Below are positions 7,404-14,817 of a DNA stretch of 21,853 nt, piece by piece. A model generated the notes under the pieces. The model saw only the letters and a program-made list of their open reading frames with translations, made no database searches and was not told the DNA's origin. Positions within the stretch are counted from its first letter, which is position 1. The number at the start of each line of letters is the position of its first letter. The position numbers and the translations under genes were made by a program. The DNA is from Deltaproteobacteria bacterium (GTDB lineage Bacteria; Myxococcota; Polyangia; Haliangiales; Haliangiaceae): contig JAGSPR010000053.1 of the NCBI GenBank assembly GCA_018262455.1, positions 1 through 21,853 of the forward strand, written 5' to 3'.

Positions 7404-8519
7404 ATGGGGCTTCGCCGGTTGCTGATCGCCGATGCGGTGTCCTCGTTCGGCGACTGGCTGACCTACGTGGGGATCAGCGTCCTGGCGATCGGTCAGCGCC
7501 ACGATGAGCTCGCGCTGGCCGTCGTGCTGATCGCACACACGCTGCCACGCGTGGCGTGCGCGCCGCTCGCGGGTGCGCTGGCCGATCGCGTCGACCGCCG
7601 CACGATGCTGGTCGCGGCCAGCGCGGCGCGCGGGATCGCGGCGCTCGCGATGGTGGCCGCCGCGATCTCCGGGTCCGCTTGGGCGGTGCAGGTCCTGCAC
7701 CTGGCGCGGATGGCGCTCGGGGCATTCACGGACGCAGCGGCCCGCGCGGCACTGCCACGGCTGGTGCCGTCATCGCGGCTCGCGCGCGCCAACGCGCTGC
7801 TCGGCGCGAGCTGGAGTGCGACCTTCGTCCTCGGCATCGTCGCCGGCGGGATCGTCACCGCGACCTGGGGCGTGGCGGCGGCGTTCGCGGCCGACGCGGT
7901 CACGTTCTTGATCGCGGCAGCGGCGTTCGCGAGGCTGCCGCCGATCCCCGCCGAGCGCACCCAGCGCCCGCGCCGTCGCCCGGGGCTGTCGGCACCGGTG
8001 CGCCGCGCCGCGCTGGCCAAGGTGCCGATCTCGATCGCGACGGGCGCGGCGTGGATCCTCCTCAACCTCGCGAGCGGCCGGCAGGCCGAGCCGGCCACGG
8101 CCGCGTTCGCGATCGGCGCGATCCACGTCGCGCGCGCCACCGGCAACGGGATCGCGGCCGTCGCCTGGCCCCGGCGGTGGCGCGCGAGCTGGCAGGGGAT
8201 CCATGTTGCGACCGCCGTCGGGCTGGTCGGGGTCGCCGCGTTCTCGGCCTCGGGCGCGCTGGCGTGGGCCGTGGTGTGGGGCATCGGCGTCGGCGCGAAC
8301 TGGATGGCGGCGACCACGGTGCTGCAGGCGACCTCGCCCGATGCCGTGCTTGGCCAGGCCGTGGCCCACGATGTCGTGGCCCAGGCGATCGCCCAGTGCG
8401 CCGGTGGCGTGATCGCGGTCATGGTCGCGGGGCTTGCCGGCTCGAGCGCCGTGATCTCTGCGGCTGGCGTCGCGGTGGCCTCGCTGGCATGGGCCTGGAT
8501 CGCGCGGAGGGTCACGTGA
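7404..8519 (+). CDS. MFS transporter (EntS/MFS_3-like exporter)
   Basis: The protein has 371 residues from ATG 7404. An in-frame GTG at 7374 would add ten residues, but the family normally begins close to RRLLIADAVSSFGDWLT, so the ATG is preferred. It is strongly hydrophobic, with ten to twelve helices. The conserved loop between helices 2 and 3 reads GALADRVDRRTM (residues 57-68), the MFS motif A. A basic cytoplasmic loop around 190-205 separates the two halves. The closest type by layout is the drug or siderophore exporter group; the substrate cannot be deduced. The gene overlaps the next one by 4 bp (GTGA), so the exporter and that lipoprotein are probably co-translated. A nine-base inverted repeat (CGCGCGGTC and GACCGCGCG) lies in the gap before it. 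Confidence 0.9.
   Translation: MGLRRLLIADAVSSFGDWLTYVGISVLAIGQRHDELALAVVLIAHTLPRVACAPLAGALADRVDRRTMLVAASAARGIAALAMVAAAISGSAWAVQVLHLARMALGAFTDAAARAALPRLVPSSRLARANALLGASWSATFVLGIVAGGIVTATWGVAAAFAADAVTFLIAAAAFARLPPIPAERTQRPRRRPGLSAPVRRAALAKVPISIATGAAWILLNLASGRQAEPATAAFAIGAIHVARATGNGIAAVAWPRRWRASWQGIHVATAVGLVGVAAFSASGALAWAVVWGIGVGANWMAATTVLQATSPDAVLGQAVAHDVVAQAIAQCAGGVIAVMVAGLAGSSAVISAAGVAVASLAWAWIARRVT
8506..8510 (+). promoter_or_regulatory. Shine-Dalgarno inside the MFS gene for the downstream lipoprotein
   Basis: GGAGG lies five bases before GTG 8516 and is embedded in the last codons of the MFS gene. It decides the GTG start over the ATG at 8525. Confidence 0.7.
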
Positions 8520-9478
8520 GCCGCATGCTCCGCGCGCTCGCACTCGCGCTCGCGGCCTGCACGGTTGCGCCCACCCGTCCGGTCGCACCGGCGCGTGCGC
8601 TGCCGCGATCGGCCCGCGCGCCCGAGCAGCCCACGCGCGTGCCCCCGCCGGCGTCCACCCTGGAAGATCGGCTGCACGCGCTCGCGATCGGCGACGACGA
8701 CTTCTACCGGTCGGTGCTGTACACGTGGACGAGCCCGACGAACGTCGCCGAGCTGCGCACCACCCGGCGGCTGCTGGTCGCCACCGCGTCGAGCGGCCAG
8801 TTCACGTCGCCGTTCAACCGCGCGCTCGCCAAGCTCGTCGCGGCGTCCGGTCGGGGCGCAACGATCGCGCGGATGCTCGCCACCCACCCCGCGCTGATCC
8901 GCCGCCGCTACGCGTGGCCGGCGCCGTTCGCCACCGTGATGGGCGTCGGGCCACGGACCTACGGCAACGCGCTGATCCGGATCGAGCTACGGCCGCAAGC
9001 ATGGATCGGTCGCTTCGATCCCGAGGCCGCCGTGCCGTTCACGTTCGTCGACGCCCACGGCGCTCCGGTCGAGGCCGCGGCCGTGCTCGCCGAGCCCGAG
9101 CGCCTGGCCGCGATCTTCCATGTCCGCACCGACCGCGGGCAGGCCGTCCGGTTCCGCGAGTACGTCGTGTGCAGCAGCGCGATGGTCGCCGCGTGGTCGG
9201 TCGCCACGCTCGAGATCCGCGCCGAGCTCGATCGCGAGCTCGCGCTGCTGCGCGAGCTTCGGGCGCCGTTCACGGCGCTGTCCGCGGCCGAGATCGCCCG
9301 CCCGGCCTCACCGGCCTGGCGACACGTCCCGACCACGGCCGATCTCGTCACCCAGTGGCACGCGGCGCTCGCGTTCGACAACGGCCGCTATCATCCCCAG
9401 CCACGCCAGCTCGACGCGATCCTCGCCGCGCTCACCGCCTATGACCCCGCAGGCCCGCCGCTGGTCGTCGCGCCGTGA
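8516..9478 (+). CDS. Predicted lipoprotein of unknown function
   Basis: The protein has 320 residues. From GTG 8516 the N-terminus has an Arg, a hydrophobic stretch and the lipobox ALAAC (Cys15), followed by a Pro/Arg-rich linker to about residue 45. The remaining 270 residues form a soluble alpha/beta domain that I do not recognise. Noticeable segments are DDDFYRSVLYTWTS near 60, a Gly-rich FATVMGVGPRTYGNALI near 140 and a long Glu/Arg/Leu helix around 230-250. The start is 4-bp overlapped with the MFS stop and has its own GGAGG. The 3' end overlaps the convergent HIT gene by 40 bp. Co-expression with an exporter suggests an envelope role, but no specific function is supported. Confidence 0.8.
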   Translation: MSRMLRALALALAACTVAPTRPVAPARALPRSARAPEQPTRVPPPASTLEDRLHALAIGDDDFYRSVLYTWTSPTNVAELRTTRRLLVATASSGQFTSPFNRALAKLVAASGRGATIARMLATHPALIRRRYAWPAPFATVMGVGPRTYGNALIRIELRPQAWIGRFDPEAAVPFTFVDAHGAPVEAAAVLAEPERLAAIFHVRTDRGQAVRFREYVVCSSAMVAAWSVATLEIRAELDRELALLRELRAPFTALSAAEIARPASPAWRHVPTTADLVTQWHAALAFDNGRYHPQPRQLDAILAALTAYDPAGPPLVVAP

Positions 9479-9981
9479 TCGTCGCGCTCGAGCCAGGCGC
9501 GCGCATACTCGGCCCGCAGCGCCTCCCACTCGTCGTGCTCGGCGACATAAACCCCGGCCTGCCAGCTGAACACATCGGCGGGCCGGTCGTGGTTGTCGTA
9601 CAGCGGGATGACGTGGATGTGCAGGTGCATCGACGTCTGGGTCAGCTCGCCCGCGCTGCTGCCCGTCGACGTGATGTAGATCCGCAGCGGGTCGCGGATC
9701 CGTTCGAGCATACGTGCCGCGTGCAGCGCGGCGGCGTTGATCCGGGCCCACAGCGCCGGCAGGACGCCGGTGTAGGTCACGACGTGCGCGCGCGGCATCA
9801 CGACGACGTGACCCCAGCGCCGGACGTAACGCGGCAAGAACACGAGGAGGTCGTCGTCCTCGAACACCGCGTGGGTCGCGCCGACGTGGCGATCGCGGAT
9901 CGCGCACATCAGGCAGGGGGGGGCGCCGCCATCGGCGCGGATGCGCGCGAGCGCGTCGTCGCGGGTGATCAGCGTCGGCAT
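9439..9981 (-). CDS. HIT-family nucleotide hydrolase or transferase
   Basis: The protein has 180 residues from the ATG at 9979-9981. It has the histidine-triad core: an N-terminal CLMC pair (Cys23, Cys26) that with later histidines commonly binds zinc in HIT proteins, a strand AVFEDDDLLVFLP, the segment GHVVVMPRAHV (57-67) and the triad MHLHIHVIP (His119, His121, His123), in which the middle residues act on the alpha-phosphate of nucleotide substrates. HIT enzymes cleave or transfer adenylyl groups from nucleotide conjugates such as Ap4A or AMP-lysine. The C-terminal 40 residues extend past the usual core and end in a Gly-rich tail overlapping the convergent lipoprotein gene. A run of eight C (minus strand) sits at about codons 20-22. 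It is separated by 85 bp from the upstream lipoprotein gene on the same strand. Confidence 0.93.
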   Translation of the reverse strand: MPTLITRDDALARIRADGGAPPCLMCAIRDRHVGATHAVFEDDDLLVFLPRYVRRWGHVVVMPRAHVVTYTGVLPALWARINAAALHAARMLERIRDPLRIYITSTGSSAGELTQTSMHLHIHVIPLYDNHDRPADVFSWQAGVYVAEHDEWEALRAEYARAWLERDDHGATTSGGPAGS

Positions 9982-10066
9982 GCTGCCGACCAACGACGGA
10001 CTCGAGCGAGTTGTTCCGCGCACCAGGCGCCGATGACGTTGCCCTGGGATCACGCCTCGCGGCGAG

Positions 10067-11404
10067 TCACTTCGGGCGCGTGATCATGAGGTGCGCGTTG
10101 TTCGCACGATCGATGTAACCCCAGCGGAACGGGGCCGGCTTCGCGTCCTTCCACAGCGCCTGCATCTCGGCGTCCTCCCTGAGGCCAGCGGCGTGGGGCA
10201 GGCCCGGCCCGAGGAACTTGCCGTACGGCTCCTGCACGAAGTTGGCGGCCTTGGCGTCCTTCGGCCCGATGCCCGTCGAGTCGGAGATCATCCACGCGAG
10301 GTGATCGATCACGTACTGCTTCATCGTGTGGAAGTCCTTGAGCCACAGCAGGTAGCTCGCGCCCTTGACGACCATCGTGACCTTGCCCTTGGCCTCGAGG
10401 TGCTTCAGGACCCCCGGGCTCTCGGCGAGGTGCTTGTCATCGAGGTTCCACGCGATGTGACGGTGGATGATCACCCGGGTGTCCCCGATCTTGCGGAACG
10501 CGAGCTCGACGTTGCGGAACGACGCGGCGAACGTGGGCTTGTTCCAGCTGCCGCTGAGGGCCTTGGTGGCGGTCTTGTCGGCGTCGATCTCCGCCTGTTC
10601 GACGTAGTGGATCGCACCCTTGTCGTCGAGCGTGAAGTAGCGCATCGCGACCGGCTCGTAGCCGCCCACGGCGAGCGCGAGCAGGAACGACGAGACCTGG
10701 CCGGGGAGCTCGTTGCGCTGCTGTGCCGAGAGATTCACGCTCGTGTTCGAGCCGAGCGAGATGAGCCAGCTGATCTCCTTGCGAAACGCGGCCAGCGAGA
10801 GGTCGAGCTGCTCGGGCGTCAGGCTCCGCAGCTTGCGGGGATCGCCGGCGAGCTCGAGAGAGATCGAGGTGAACACCGTCGCCCTGGGAAACGCCGCGAG
10901 CACCGAGATCAGATCGCCGCCGCCGAACGGGTAGACGATCTCGGTCGGCGCATCGGCGGGCAGCTTGTCCTCGAACCACTTCCGCGCCTTGACGTAGTAC
11001 GTCTCGCGGAACTTCTCGACGTCCTTGGAGATCGCCTTGCAGTGGCGGTCGACGACGGTCTGCCGCTTCTTGTACCGGTTCTCGTCGCGGGAGCTCGGGG
11101 GTACGGTGATCGTGAGGAACAGGTCGACCGGTAGCGGGCCCTCGCCGCCACAGCCGGCGACCCGGTAGAGCCGGCGCGCGTCGTCGATGAAGTCGACGCC
11201 GCCGGCGGCAACCAGGGGCGGCGCGGCGGTCGCGGCATCGGCGAGGATCGCCGTGGCCGGTGCCGCATCGGCCGGCGCCGTGGCGGGCACCGCGGCCGGG
11301 GCGGCGACGGGCCCCGCGGGAGCCGGTGCGCTCCCGAGCTGCGGCTCCGGCGCCTGCTTGCCGGAGCAACCCGCGACCACGAGGACCGCGAGCAGCGCGC
11401 GCAT
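10067..11404 (-). CDS. Predicted lipoprotein, 445 residues, unrecognised family
   Basis: The start at 11402-11404 (ATG) gives a short signal peptide with lipobox VVAGC (Cys13). The longer frame open to 11479 adds polar residues and no signal. A Pro/Ala-rich linker covers about residues 18-70. The main domain includes a basic region YKKRQTVVDRHCK (about 116-128), a Gly-rich motif YPFGGGDLISVLAAFP (about 163-178), FTSISLELAGDP shortly after, and a C-terminal Trp/Tyr-rich part. I do not recognise the family. The pattern suggests a soluble enzyme-like or binding fold anchored to a membrane. The gene is 147 bp downstream of the methyltransferase and 85 bp upstream of the HIT gene, all on the minus strand, so co-transcription is possible but not shown. 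Confidence 0.82.
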   Translation of the reverse strand: MRALLAVLVVAGCSGKQAPEPQLGSAPAPAGPVAAPAAVPATAPADAAPATAILADAATAAPPLVAAGGVDFIDDARRLYRVAGCGGEGPLPVDLFLTITVPPSSRDENRYKKRQTVVDRHCKAISKDVEKFRETYYVKARKWFEDKLPADAPTEIVYPFGGGDLISVLAAFPRATVFTSISLELAGDPRKLRSLTPEQLDLSLAAFRKEISWLISLGSNTSVNLSAQQRNELPGQVSSFLLALAVGGYEPVAMRYFTLDDKGAIHYVEQAEIDADKTATKALSGSWNKPTFAASFRNVELAFRKIGDTRVIIHRHIAWNLDDKHLAESPGVLKHLEAKGKVTMVVKGASYLLWLKDFHTMKQYVIDHLAWMISDSTGIGPKDAKAANFVQEPYGKFLGPGLPHAAGLREDAEMQALWKDAKPAPFRWGYIDRANNAHLMITRPK

Positions 11405-11551
11405 CGTTCGTCTGCCGCCGAGCATGTCGAGCGCCGAGGGTTGAGCGAACGAAGCCTTGTGTTCTGCGAGCACGCGCATGCCTTCCGCGGTGAGGGTACG
11501 GGCCGGACGATACGACAGCTCGGCGACGACGAGCCGCGCGAGCGCGCCACA

Positions 11552-12490
11552 TTACGAACCAGCTGGATCGCTTCCGGCAACGCCCGTGACGAGCAGATAA
11601 TTCTTGCCGGTGACGAACACCTGGCGATGGTGCTGCTGCAGGTACTTGCGATAGAACGCGACGTCCTTGACGATCAAGCCGAGCTCGGGCTGGCGGAAGT
11701 TCTTCATCCGCGCGCCGTACGCGAGCTCGCCGTCGAGATAGCGACAGTTCGGGATCCCGAGGATCACGGCGCCGGTGGGCGCGAGGTGATCCTGCACGAT
11801 GCGACGCAACACCTCGCGATCGTCGATGCCGGGGCTCTGGAGCGTGGCGATCGAGAGCACGAGGTCGAACCGGGGCAGCGCGAGTGCAGCGAGGTCGGCG
11901 AGATCGGCGCGCAGGAGCTGGATGTTGTCGCCGGGCAACCGGATGGCCGCGACCGCGAGCGCCGAGGCGCTGTGGTCGATGCCGACGAAGGTCGCCTCGG
12001 TACGGAGCGCCGGGACGAGCGCGCAGAGCAGCGCGAAGGCATCGCCGGTGTTGACGCCGAGCTCGAGGATCCGCGGCCTCGGCGGCAGCTGTGCGCGGGC
12101 GAGCGCGTCCGCGAAGTCGAGCACGAAGCCGGGCTCCTCGAGCTTGCTGGCGCGCCCCAGCTCGGAACCGGCGCCATACCGCTCGGTCGGATCCTCGGAG
12201 GCCGGGGCTCGGCGGGGCGCGAGTCGCTCGAACCGGAGCTCGATCAACGGCCTGTCGACGAGCCGGGGCGCGAGCAGGCGCAGCCCGAGGCGCTCGGCGA
12301 GATCGACCCACACGCGGAACCCGCGATGGACGTACGCGACACCCTCGATCTCGACGCGCTCGCCGGGATAGCAGCCGCGCCCATGGTCGGGATCGACCAC
12401 GCGGATCGCGAGCGAGGTCGCGCCCGCTGCGAGCTGATGCTCGAGGAACGCGACGATCGCGAGCAGCGGCTCGTCACGAAACACCGTCAT
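11552..12490 (-). CDS. Class I SAM-dependent methyltransferase
   Basis: The protein has 312 residues from the ATG at 12488-12490. The first 135 residues are an unrecognised N-terminal region containing CYPGERVEIEG and a Leu/Arg-rich helix. The methyltransferase core follows: motif I ILELGVNTGD (141-150), the acidic end of strand 2 FVGIDHSAS (168-176), LLRADLADL (192-200) and FDLVLSIATLQSP (208-220). The C-terminus has FYRKYLQQHHRQVF, then GKNYLL, resembling small-molecule methyltransferases of the same class. The substrate is unknown. It starts 11 bp after the stop of the Lnb-like gene with no clear Shine-Dalgarno, so the pair is very likely one transcript with coupled translation. Confidence 0.88.
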   Translation of the reverse strand: MTVFRDEPLLAIVAFLEHQLAAGATSLAIRVVDPDHGRGCYPGERVEIEGVAYVHRGFRVWVDLAERLGLRLLAPRLVDRPLIELRFERLAPRRAPASEDPTERYGAGSELGRASKLEEPGFVLDFADALARAQLPPRPRILELGVNTGDAFALLCALVPALRTEATFVGIDHSASALAVAAIRLPGDNIQLLRADLADLAALALPRFDLVLSIATLQSPGIDDREVLRRIVQDHLAPTGAVILGIPNCRYLDGELAYGARMKNFRQPELGLIVKDVAFYRKYLQQHHRQVFVTGKNYLLVTGVAGSDPAGS

Positions 12491-12501
12491 CGCCGCGGGG
12501 C

Positions 12502-13923
12502 CTAGCGTCGCTTGGGCTTGTTCGTCGGGCTGGACGCGAACCGCGAGCCGGCCTTGCCGGCCGAGGCCGTGGCCGGCTTGCTCGAGCCAGCGCTGGGGGC
12601 GGCCGGCTCGTCGCGCTTGCGCGACCACGCGGGCTTCCAGAACCCCACCACCGCGACCGGGATCAGCGGCCACAGCAAGGCCGCGACCAGCGGCTGGGTC
12701 AGCACGCCGACGAGATGGAGCGCCGCGCAAAGCCCGAGCATCGCGACGCGACCACGTGCATAGACGCGCCGCTTGTCAGGCCCGAGGACGAGCAGCGCGA
12801 GATCGAGCGGCAGGAACACCAGGCAGGACTCGTTCCACTCGATGTACGGCAGCGGGCTGATGATCGCCAGCAGCCACAGGACCAGGCCGAGGATCACCGG
12901 CGGAACGATCGCGATCGCGAGACCGATCCGCTCGAACCGGCCGAGCCAGCGGGTGAGCAGCACCGGTGACGTCACGAGCAGGATGAACAGCGCGAACAGC
13001 ACGCGGCCGCTGTTGTGGTCGGCATCCTCCTCGAGATCGGGGATGCCGTTGCCGTTCGCGTCCTCGTGGATGTCCGCGATGCCGTTGCCGTTCGCGTCCT
13101 GCTTGTCGCTGGCGATCGGCCCGTGACGCTCGTAGAGCAGGATCGGCTGGATGCCCCATCGCCTGGCCACGCCTTCGCGCAGGTACTGCGGCAGGAACAT
13201 GCGCTCCCAGTAGGTCGGCACGCGATCGGTGACGCGCCCCATCGCCAGGTCGGTGACGAGCAAGAACAGCCGGAGCCCGTAGAAGCCGTCGCGGGCGAGC
13301 TCGCGGAACGTCTTGCCATCGGTCTCGTCCGTGATCGACTTCAGCGCGCCGCCGGTGGCGTTGTCGAGGATGTCGCGGACGCGCGTGGTGCAGTTGTCCC
13401 AGAAGTGGTCGTAGGCGTAGTAGCGGTGCTCGTCGAGGATGTCGAACTGGAGCTTCTCGATCACCTGCTGCTTCTGCTCGGCCGTCAGCGGGATCGGCTG
13501 CGCCCACACCGTGCGATCGCGGCCGACGTAGATCTCCAGCAGCTCCTGGACCTGTTGCTCGCCGGCCCAGAAGCTCTTGGCGCCGCGAAAGAATCCCCAG
13601 GCCATCTGGACCGGGTGGTGGAAGTCGCCGATGCCATAGTTGTAGCAAACGTCCTTCGCCGGATCGTGATAGCGGACGCACAGCGCGATGTGGCCATGGC
13701 GCTCCCACGCGAGCTCGCCGATGCCCATCGTCACGAGCTCGATCGTAGGCTCCTGCTCGTAGAGCTTGGCGACCTCGGGCGGACACGGGGTGCCGCCCTC
13801 ACAGGCACGCAGGCTGGCGCGGTGGCGCGCCTCGGCCGTACCACTCGATGCGCAGACCACGGCGGCGACCAGAGCGAGGGCGATGATCCACGGCTGCGCC
13901 CGCGGCGCGGTTCGACGAGACAT
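12502..13923 (-). CDS. Lnb/DUF4105-domain membrane protein with Asp/Asn-rich repeats
   Basis: The protein has 473 residues. From the ATG at 13921-13923 there is a signal peptide (hydrophobic 12-24). Residues about 60-260 match the periplasmic Lnb N-terminal (DUF4105) domain: LVTMGIGELAWERHGHIAL (His76, His78), CYNYGIGDF, and YAYDHFWDNCTTRVRDIL with the family DNC motif (Cys178). In Gram-positive Lnb this domain is part of a lipoprotein acyl-transfer enzyme; Cys178 with a His as catalytic pair is inference. Residues 276-303 are two DANGNGIxD(L/I)xED units, an EF-hand or thrombospondin-3-like calcium motif. Then come about four or five helices (307-427) and a basic Ala/Ser-rich cytoplasmic tail. 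It is divergent from the next lipoprotein gene and upstream of the methyltransferase by 11 bp. Confidence 0.87.
   Translation of the reverse strand: MSRRTAPRAQPWIIALALVAAVVCASSGTAEARHRASLRACEGGTPCPPEVAKLYEQEPTIELVTMGIGELAWERHGHIALCVRYHDPAKDVCYNYGIGDFHHPVQMAWGFFRGAKSFWAGEQQVQELLEIYVGRDRTVWAQPIPLTAEQKQQVIEKLQFDILDEHRYYAYDHFWDNCTTRVRDILDNATGGALKSITDETDGKTFRELARDGFYGLRLFLLVTDLAMGRVTDRVPTYWERMFLPQYLREGVARRWGIQPILLYERHGPIASDKQDANGNGIADIHEDANGNGIPDLEEDADHNSGRVLFALFILLVTSPVLLTRWLGRFERIGLAIAIVPPVILGLVLWLLAIISPLPYIEWNESCLVFLPLDLALLVLGPDKRRVYARGRVAMLGLCAALHLVGVLTQPLVAALLWPLIPVAVVGFWKPAWSRKRDEPAAPSAGSSKPATASAGKAGSRFASSPTNKPKRR
13015..13101 (-). repeat. Two DANGNG-type Asp/Asn repeats, predicted calcium-binding
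   Basis: Two near-identical units (DANGNGIADIHE and DANGNGIPDLEE) and a degenerate third sit between the catalytic-type domain and the first membrane helix of the Lnb-like protein. The Dx[DN]x[DN]Gxx[DE] spacing is that of calcium-binding loops. The DNA copies are nearly identical as well (GCCGTTGCCGTTCGCGTCCT on the plus strand), suggesting duplication. Confidence 0.8.
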
Positions 13924-14083
13924 CGTCGAGCAGTCTGTTGTGGACGTCCGCCGGGCGCAAGGCTCGTGCGACATTCCGCACGGGCCAGTGAAGCTGGACG
14001 CCGAAGGTGCTGGCGCCCAGGGTCATTGTGGGGTCATCGTCGGCTCGCCGATCCGTGTTATTACCTTTGTTGGGGGCGCATCT
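13924..14083. promoter_or_regulatory. Divergent intergenic region with an AT-rich patch
   Basis: These 160 bp separate the Lnb-like gene (minus) from the repeat-rich lipoprotein gene (plus) and must contain promoters for both. A markedly AT-richer stretch at about 14055-14072 (GTGTTATTACCTTTGTTG) stands out from the surroundings just before the plus-strand start at 14084. I cannot assign convincing -35 and -10 boxes. Confidence 0.45.
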
Positions 14084-14779
14084 ATGAGGATTCAGATTCC
14101 TGCAGTGCTGTTTGCTGTTGCCATCGGCGGTTGCTACGCGAGCTCTGGCGTCGGGTTCCGGGCGGCCTACGTCGGACCGCCACCCGTCGCCACGGTGACG
14201 GTCGGCACGACGTACGACCAGCCCGATCTCGTCGAGGTGAGCCCCGGCGTGCAGGTCATCGCCGACTACGACGAGCCGGTGTTCTACTCCGACAACTTCT
14301 ACTGGCGGTTCTCGGGAAACACCTGGTATCGCTCGAGCGTCCACACCGGCGGCTGGGTCGTCTACAACGACGTGCCGTACTCGGTGCGCCGCATCGATCG
14401 CCCGACCACGTACGTCCGGTATCGGCCAAGCGGCTACGTGCCGCGCGGGCAGCGCCAGCCGGTCGTCCGTGACCACCGCGATCCGTACCAGCCCGCGGTG
14501 CGTGACCACCGCCAGCCGCAGCCCGCGCCGTACCAGCCCGCGCCGGTCGTCCGCGACCACCGCCAGCCGCAGCCCGCGCCGTACCAGCCGCCCGCGCCGC
14601 CGGTCGTTCGCGACCATCGCGCGCCGCAGCCCGCGCCGTACCAGCCGCCCGCCGCGCCGCCGCCGGTCGTCCGCGATCACCGCGAGCCGGCAGCGCCGTA
14701 CCGCCCGGCCCCTCCGGCCGCCCCGGTCCAGCGCGATCACCGCGATCCGAAGAAGAAGGACGAGCGCGACCACCGCTAG
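14084..14779 (+). CDS. Lipoprotein with Tyr/Trp-rich domain and RDHR/Pro repeats
   Basis: The protein has 231 residues. From ATG 14084 there is a signal peptide with lipobox IGGC (Cys17). Residues about 55-115 form a small Tyr/Trp-rich beta domain (VFYSDNFYWRFSGNTWYR, then GGWVVYNDVPYSV), a type common in envelope proteins of these bacteria. From about residue 127 the chain is a Pro-rich tail built on VVRDHRQPQPAPYQP-like units, with seven RDHR motifs ending exactly at the C-terminus. The tail is basic and likely extended, perhaps interacting with lipopolysaccharide or peptidoglycan (inference). It is the first plus-strand gene after a divergent promoter region and lies 38 bp upstream of the tgt-mnmC fusion. 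Confidence 0.87.
   Translation: MRIQIPAVLFAVAIGGCYASSGVGFRAAYVGPPPVATVTVGTTYDQPDLVEVSPGVQVIADYDEPVFYSDNFYWRFSGNTWYRSSVHTGGWVVYNDVPYSVRRIDRPTTYVRYRPSGYVPRGQRQPVVRDHRDPYQPAVRDHRQPQPAPYQPAPVVRDHRQPQPAPYQPPAPPVVRDHRAPQPAPYQPPAAPPPVVRDHREPAAPYRPAPPAAPVQRDHRDPKKKDERDHR
14462..14776 (+). repeat. RDHR/Pro-rich tandem repeats in the lipoprotein tail
   Basis: Diverged tandem repeats of roughly 33-60 bp encode VVRDHR followed by QPQPAPYQP-like linkers. RDHR begins at residues 129, 140, 157, 176, 197, 217 and 228. The linkers lengthen progressively by insertion of Pro and Ala codons. Confidence 0.85.
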
Positions 14780-14781
14780 GC

Positions 14782-14809
14782 GGCCTTCGTGCCCGCTCGA
14801 CGGGCGGCC
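14782..14809 (+). other. Hairpin between the lipoprotein stop and the TTG start of tgt
   Basis: GCCCG (14791-14795), loop CTCGA, then CGGGC (14801-14805), extended by GGCC (14782-14785) pairing with GGCC (14806-14809) across a five-base bulge. It ends eight bases before the TTG start, where a ribosome site would be expected, and no T-run follows. It may limit translation or act as weak attenuation; equally it may be chance in GC-rich DNA. Confidence 0.35.
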
Positions 14810-14817
14810 CTGCTCGC

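Noticed and set aside
13766..14083. N-terminal extension of the repeat-rich lipoprotein frame
   Set aside because: It would overlap the Lnb-like gene and bury the lipoprotein signal that begins at 14084.
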